A stretch of 34,732 nucleotides of DNA from Gammaproteobacteria bacterium RIFCSPHIGHO2_12_FULL_63_22 (GTDB taxonomy: Bacteria; Pseudomonadota; Gammaproteobacteria; Xanthomonadales; Xanthomonadaceae). Position 1 is the stretch's first letter. The number at the start of each line of letters is the position of its first letter. Shown piece after piece: positions 31,432-34,732 of this stretch. The notes below the pieces were generated by a model. The model was not told where the DNA came from and did no database searches. It worked only from the letters and a program-made list of their open reading frames with translations. Both the position numbers and the translations under genes were made by a program. Where the stretch lies: the NCBI GenBank assembly GCA_001801685.1, contig MGYJ01000013.1, forward strand, positions 885 to 35,616, written 5' to 3'.

Positions 31432-31460
31432 TTGAACCTTTTCTCGCCGCGCTCGATATT
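31432..31460 (+). promoter_or_regulatory. Candidate rightward promoter TTGAAC-17-GATATT
   Basis: A -35 (4/6) and -10 (4/6) at optimal spacing in the 233-base divergent gap between the small terminase gene and the plus-strand cluster. A GGCCC-TTGCAG-GGGCC hairpin lies about 45 bases downstream, before the ribosome site. No convincing late leftward promoter was found in this gap; the remainder holds no gene. Confidence 0.35.
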
Positions 31461-31532
31461 GATTGCAGACGCGGACGATTGATCCGCGAAACTTAACCCG
31501 GCCCTTGCAGGGGCCACAGACTGGAGAAAATC

Positions 31533-31805
31533 ATGGCGACAACTCAACCGACTGTCGGGCACGTCGTTTACCAGGCAGAGGGCGAGTGGATCGACGGCCG
31601 GCCGATCTCTTTTTCCGGTGCGGGCCATTTGTCGGAAGCTGACGCTCGCGACGAAATCTCCAATCGCCTTGCCATGCTCAGCACGGCCGAGGCGAAGCGA
31701 GTACGATCCTGTTGGGTGAGGCCGTACAAAGTCACGTCGCTCGACGAAGATGCTGCGGATGGCATCGGTTCGATGGAATCCTGCGGCCCTGGCGTCGCAA
31801 TCTGA
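31533..31805 (+). CDS. Hypothetical phage protein (90 aa)
   Basis: The first gene of the rightward cluster, with GGAGA 7 bases before the ATG. Contains V-V-Y-Q-A-E-G-E-W-I-D-G-R-P-I-S-F-S-G-A-G-H, then a helix with E-A-D-A-R-D-E-I-S-N-R-L. No recognised family. It is followed by a 117-base gap that contains strong inverted repeats before the next gene. Confidence 0.6.
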   Translation: MATTQPTVGHVVYQAEGEWIDGRPISFSGAGHLSEADARDEISNRLAMLSTAEAKRVRSCWVRPYKVTSLDEDAADGIGSMESCGPGVAI

Positions 31806-31841
31806 ACCATCCCCGCTTGCAGGCGGCTGACTCTCCAGTCT

Positions 31842-31906
31842 CGCGCGGCGTTCATCATGGGCTGCAACCCGAACGCCGCGCGGGGCGTTTCTTAAGCCCC
31901 GTTCGG
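31842..31906 (+). promoter_or_regulatory. Mutually exclusive leader hairpins
   Basis: Hairpin 1: CGCGCGGCGTTC (31842-31853) with GAACGCCGCGCG (31871-31882), perfect 12 bp. Hairpin 2: CCGAAC (31869-31874) plus GGGGC (31882-31886) with GCCCC-GTTCGG (31896-31906). They share bases 31871-31874 and 31882, so only one can form. Hairpin 2 ends next to the AAAGG ribosome site of the following gene. Confidence 0.5.
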
Positions 31907-31922
31907 AAAGGTTGCGCTCATC

Positions 31923-32363
31923 GTGCGCGCCGAGATCAAAAAACAAGCAAAAAAATTGGGCATCCCGCTGGATGTTGTCGCCGACACGTATCGCGAACTG
32001 CGGGCCTATGAACGCCAAGCCCGCGATTGGGAATGGACGATCCGCCGGCGGGTCTGGGAAATGTATTCCTACAGCCCCGAATCGAACGAGTTCTGGCGGC
32101 ATGGCATGCACGTCCGTTATGCCCGCGCCTTCGGCGAAGGGGATCGGACGCTGATCCCCCGCTGGGATGAAACGGCCGACGAACTGGCGATGGAGTTCCC
32201 CGAGCTGGCCGTCGACGGCGATCCGGCGGAACGTCTCTTTGAATTCATCGCCCGGCGCTACGAACCGCTGCCGACAGCGGAAGACACCTGGAAGCAAGCT
32301 GTTGATGTGTGCCTCGAGCGCGTCGCGGAATGGGCCGTCGACGCCGAACCCGTCCCCTTTTGA
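31923..32363 (+). CDS. Hypothetical protein (146 aa)
   Basis: GTG start with AAAGG about 11 bases upstream, just after the leader hairpins. Basic N-terminal helix (M-R-A-E-I-K-K-Q-A-K-K-L-G-I-P-L), then a Trp/Tyr-rich segment (Y-E-R-Q-A-R-D-W-E-W-T-I-R-R-R-V-W) and acidic C-terminal half (E-L-A-M-E-F-P-E-L-A-V). Reads as a soluble protein with helical character. No family recognised. It is followed 11 bases later by the ASCH gene on the same strand. Confidence 0.6.
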   Translation: MRAEIKKQAKKLGIPLDVVADTYRELRAYERQARDWEWTIRRRVWEMYSYSPESNEFWRHGMHVRYARAFGEGDRTLIPRWDETADELAMEFPELAVDGDPAERLFEFIARRYEPLPTAEDTWKQAVDVCLERVAEWAVDAEPVPF

Positions 32364-32374
32364 AAGGAAACCAC

Positions 32375-32752
32375 ATGCGAGCAATAACGCTAAAACGAGA
32401 ATGGGCCTGGCTGGTGGCCCAGGGTCACAAGCAGATCGAGAACCGCACCTGGGCGACGCGGTACCGGGGGCCGCTGGCGATTCATGCCGGTAAGGGGTCC
32501 GATCCTGCGGCCAGTGTGCTGTGCGGACGGCTGGGAATTGCATTGCCGGAGGTCCTTCCCGAAAGCGTGTTGCTCTGTGTGGTGGATTTGGTCGACATCA
32601 TCGAACTGAGTGGGCTGGATGGGCCGCGTTCCGATCCGTTTGCGGTTGGCCCGTGGTGCTGGATGCTCGAGAACGTCCGGTTGCTTGATCCGCCGATCGC
32701 CTGCGGCGGACGCCAGTGCCTGTGGACGCCGCCGGCTGGACTGGTGGCGTAA
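32375..32752 (+). CDS. ASCH-domain protein (125 aa)
   Basis: The frame is open earlier, but ATG at 32375 has AAAGGAAA 8 bases upstream. The protein begins M-R-A-I-T-L-K-R-E-W-A-W-L-V-A-Q-G-H-K, then I-E-N-R-T-W-A-T-R-Y-R-G-P-L-A-I-H-A-G-K, the ASCH (PUA-like) signature: x-I-x-L, G-x-K-x-I-E-x-R, R-G, I-H-A. ASCH domains bind or process RNA and nucleotides; in phage they are often single-domain proteins of unknown target. Its 3' end overlaps, in antisense, the 3' end of the convergent ABC-GNAT gene by 155 bases. Confidence 0.88.
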   Translation: MRAITLKREWAWLVAQGHKQIENRTWATRYRGPLAIHAGKGSDPAASVLCGRLGIALPEVLPESVLLCVVDLVDIIELSGLDGPRSDPFAVGPWCWMLENVRLLDPPIACGGRQCLWTPPAGLVA

Positions 32753-33860
32753 TCCCGAACCGGCGCGCCTCGTCCGGTCGAGCCGGGCCGACATAACGAA
32801 AACTCGCCGTGAGTCGATCGAGGGCCGCCGTCTTCGCCATGCCGGTTTTTGTCGAGGAATGGCCTTGAGGGCTCATCAGCGACGGCAGCCGGATCATTCG
32901 CCAGAGAGGCGAGCGGGACCGGTGGGCGATCATGCTGGGGTGGCTGGTTGTCGAGTGCACGCCCTTGCCGAGCGAGGCGAACAGACCCATCACGAATTCG
33001 CTGAGCGCGTTGCCGATGCCGATGCCCTGGAAGTCGGGCAGGCATACCGAACGATGCTCGCGCCAGAATCCGCCGTTGGCGTGCGGCGAGTGAATCATCG
33101 CCGTAAAGGCCGCGGGTTGGCCCTGAAACAGAGCGACGAAACAACAGGCGGATTTCATCAGGTTGGACGCTAGATAGTGATGCCGCTTGAATAGCTGCCA
33201 TGCCGACGAGTGGACGCGGACAATCGTGAGGCGGATGGGCGGGCGGCGCCTTTCCAACCTCCAGACGAACCGGCCCGTGGCGGGTTCGTAGATCCAGTCC
33301 GGATCTAGCCAGTCGACGATATCGAAATGGCAGGAGATCGCGACGAATTTGCCGGGGCCGCGGCGGATCGTTTTGGCGACGGCCGCCGATCCGATCTGCG
33401 CGACGGTGCGATCCACGACGGAGGTGAACTCATCGATGGCGACCAGATCCCGATTCTCGGTCAGCGCGCGGGCGAGCGTGACGCGGAACTGCTCGCCGTT
33501 GGAGAGGCAGCCGAACGGCCGCAACCAGCTCGGGGGAGAACTGAAGCCGACCGAGGAGAGCGCCCCTGTGATGTCAGTGATCGAGAGCGATGCCGGGAAG
33601 GCGTCGATCACGGACCGATCGGCCGGCCATTCGTAGCCGTGCACCAGGGCGTCGCCGAACAGTTCGCGCGCGATCGTCGACTTCCCGCAGCCGGACGGGC
33701 CGACGATCAGGCCGATCTGCCAGGGGCGGGCTTCGAGGGGCAGGTCGACCGTCCAGGACTGTTCCGACCGTTTCGCCGGCGGAACGTCGAACATGCCTTC
33801 GAGCTGCATCACCCGCGGCGAGCGGACGACAGGGACCGAACGGGTGATCTCGGCGTGCAT
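32598..33860 (-). CDS. ABC-type ATPase fused to a GNAT acyltransferase (420 aa)
   Basis: Residues 20-205 are an ABC ATPase: Walker A G-P-S-G-C-G-K-S-T (54-62), signature L-S-N-G-E-Q-F-R (119-126), Walker B D-L-V-A-I-D-E-F (138-145), H-switch in S-C-H (178). There are no membrane segments, so it is not a transporter. Residues 210-355 are a GNAT domain: R-H-H-Y-L (226-230), strands C-C-F-V-A-L-F and A-A-F-T-A-M-I, and P-D-F-Q-G-I-G-I-G-N-A-L (275-286), an acyl-CoA pyrophosphate loop. This architecture is that of COG2401 ('ABC ATPase with predicted acetyltransferase'). ATG at 33860 has AAGGAG; nine upstream codons are open. The last about 50 residues, antisense to ASCH, are low-complexity. Confidence 0.88.
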   Translation of the reverse strand: MHAEITRSVPVVRSPRVMQLEGMFDVPPAKRSEQSWTVDLPLEARPWQIGLIVGPSGCGKSTIARELFGDALVHGYEWPADRSVIDAFPASLSITDITGALSSVGFSSPPSWLRPFGCLSNGEQFRVTLARALTENRDLVAIDEFTSVVDRTVAQIGSAAVAKTIRRGPGKFVAISCHFDIVDWLDPDWIYEPATGRFVWRLERRRPPIRLTIVRVHSSAWQLFKRHHYLASNLMKSACCFVALFQGQPAAFTAMIHSPHANGGFWREHRSVCLPDFQGIGIGNALSEFVMGLFASLGKGVHSTTSHPSMIAHRSRSPLWRMIRLPSLMSPQGHSSTKTGMAKTAALDRLTASFRYVGPARPDEARRFGITPPVQPAASTGTGVRRRRSADQATGRSRASSTTGQPQTDRNAAHPAHSVR

Positions 33861-33874
33861 GGGGCTCCTTCGTG

Positions 33875-33907
33875 GATTACTTGACAAGCATGGCTTGTCA
33901 AGTAATC
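33875..33907. promoter_or_regulatory. 33-bp palindrome between ParB-like and ABC-GNAT genes
   Basis: Perfect 15-bp arms GATTACTTGACAAGC / GCTTGTCAAGTAATC around ATG. It overlaps the ParB-like stop and ends 15 bases before the ABC-GNAT start codon; its inner part contains TTGACA on the plus strand. No T tract follows, so a terminator is unlikely; an operator or RNA stem hiding the AAGGAG site is more likely. Confidence 0.6.
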
Positions 33908-34664
33908 AGGCGATGAGCGCTCGGACTTCCAGGCCGTCTTCCGCCTGGAGCCGTTCGAGCAATTCCTTCTGCTGATTCTCGTTCTGGCACGTGACGAGAA
34001 TCTTCCACGCCGAATCGGGCGGGGCCGACGTCGTCGGCTTGCCGCTTTGCTCGGCGGGATCAGATCCGCCTTTGCTCCGCGGAGCCGGCGTCTCCTCGGC
34101 GGCGGCCAGGGCCTCGTTGATGTCGGCGTCGAGATCGCTGAACATGCGCGAGAGTTCGCCGTCGAGTCCGTCCAGCGGAAGTTCCGCCAGGGCCTCGCGG
34201 AGCATATCCTCGTTCCATTCGGACAGCTCGGCAGTCCGATTGTCGGCGATGGCGAAGCCGGTCGCCACCTGGTCGTCTTCCGTGACGAAGATCGCCGGGA
34301 CGTGGGTCCATCCGTTGGCGAGCGCCGCCTGTACCGTGCCATTGCCGGCCCGGACGATCTTCCGGTCGCCGGCGAGCTGCACCACGACGTTCTTTCGGAT
34401 GCCGTAAACCCGCAGGGATGCGGCGATGGCCGCCAGATTCCGTTCATCATGCGTGCGGGCGTTCTTCGGGTCGAGCACCAGCTCGGCGATCGGCACGGCC
34501 AGCGGCCGCAGCCGTTCGTCGATGTAGGGCAGGTCGGTGATTTCGCCGGAAATCACCGATGAAGGCAGGGACGATCCGACTGCGGCCGCAGACGGATCGT
34601 CGGCAGAGGGAAGGGGGGCCTGGCTGGCGTCATCTTGGCGGGTTTTGGCACGTTTTTTGGGCAT
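33906..34664 (-). CDS. ParB/Srx N-terminal domain protein (252 aa)
   Basis: ParB/Srx-type nucleotide-binding domain at residues 54-145: V-P-I-A-E-L-V-L-D-P-K-N-A-R-T-H-D-E-R-N-L-A, I-A-A-S-L-R-V-Y-G, then R-A-G-N-G-T-V-Q-A-A (GxG box II) and I-A-D-N-R-T-A-E. ParB domains of this kind bind CTP/ATP. No HTH DNA-binding domain follows, unlike true partition ParB; instead a Pro/Ser linker leads to W-K-I-L-V-T-C-Q-N-E-N-Q-Q-K-E-L-L-E-R-L (220-239), a conserved C-terminal module of phage and methylase-linked ParB-like proteins. N-terminal 35 residues Lys-rich, disordered. TTG 17 codons earlier is possible; ATG at 34664 preferred. Beyond it, the last 68 bases hold A/T runs only. Confidence 0.88.
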   Translation of the reverse strand: MPKKRAKTRQDDASQAPLPSADDPSAAAVGSSLPSSVISGEITDLPYIDERLRPLAVPIAELVLDPKNARTHDERNLAAIAASLRVYGIRKNVVVQLAGDRKIVRAGNGTVQAALANGWTHVPAIFVTEDDQVATGFAIADNRTAELSEWNEDMLREALAELPLDGLDGELSRMFSDLDADINEALAAAEETPAPRSKGGSDPAEQSGKPTTSAPPDSAWKILVTCQNENQQKELLERLQAEDGLEVRALIA

Positions 34665-34732
34665 TTTCTGGCCGGGGGAAGGAAGGAAGTTGAATTTTTT
34701 CGGGGTTCCGCACAAAAAAAATGCGATTGTTC

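Overview
The window is one continuous stretch of a temperate, tailed double-stranded DNA phage of the siphovirus type, either a prophage or a free temperate phage genome, in a high-GC bacterium. Several proteins have a planctomycete flavour: the LamG-type protein with a VPG-AGGP-W start, and the lipoprotein with a TPR-like tail. That host assignment is an impression from protein style and was not tested by a search.

Nearly all structural genes lie on the minus strand, so the phage reads from right to left. From the right edge: a ParB/Srx-domain protein and an ABC-ATPase fused to a GNAT acyltransferase (minus strand), facing a short plus-strand cluster of two unknown proteins and an ASCH-domain protein (31.5-32.8 kb). 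Then comes the late operon: small and GpA-type large terminase subunits, a zinc-ribbon protein, a gpW-like protein, a lambda-B-type portal, a fused prohead protease/major capsid protein with an internal start, a terminator, head-tail connectors, a tail tube protein, a tail assembly chaperone with a clear -1 frameshift site, the tape measure protein, and about a dozen distal tail, fibre and LamG proteins down to 7.1 kb. There is no sheath gene, so the tail is probably non-contractile.

A tyrosine integrase (6.2-7.1 kb) follows the last fibre gene by 12 bases. To its left, 5.74-5.95 kb holds fragments of tRNA genes (the 3' half of a tRNA-Phe, the anticodon and T arms of a tRNA-Asp, and an anticodon-arm-like hairpin), which fits an attachment site. 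Left of that are convergent small genes, a lipoprotein, an XRE regulator, a strong promoter followed by a terminator-like hairpin, and a second tyrosine integrase. The leftmost 2 kb carries an HNH-like protein and several very small genes, two of them single-pass membrane proteins. This left part may be host DNA or the end of a second, tandem element.

The most noteworthy signals are the ParB / ABC-ATPase-GNAT / ASCH module, the A9 frameshift site before the tape measure gene, two identical 16-bp palindromes resembling ParB/Noc-type sites, the tRNA-fragment cluster, an attenuator-like leader before the second integrase, mutually exclusive hairpins before the 31.9 kb gene, a tandemly duplicated tail-domain gene, an 11-copy repeat domain in the LamG protein, and three heptad microsatellites in 5' leaders. 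No endolysin was recognised.
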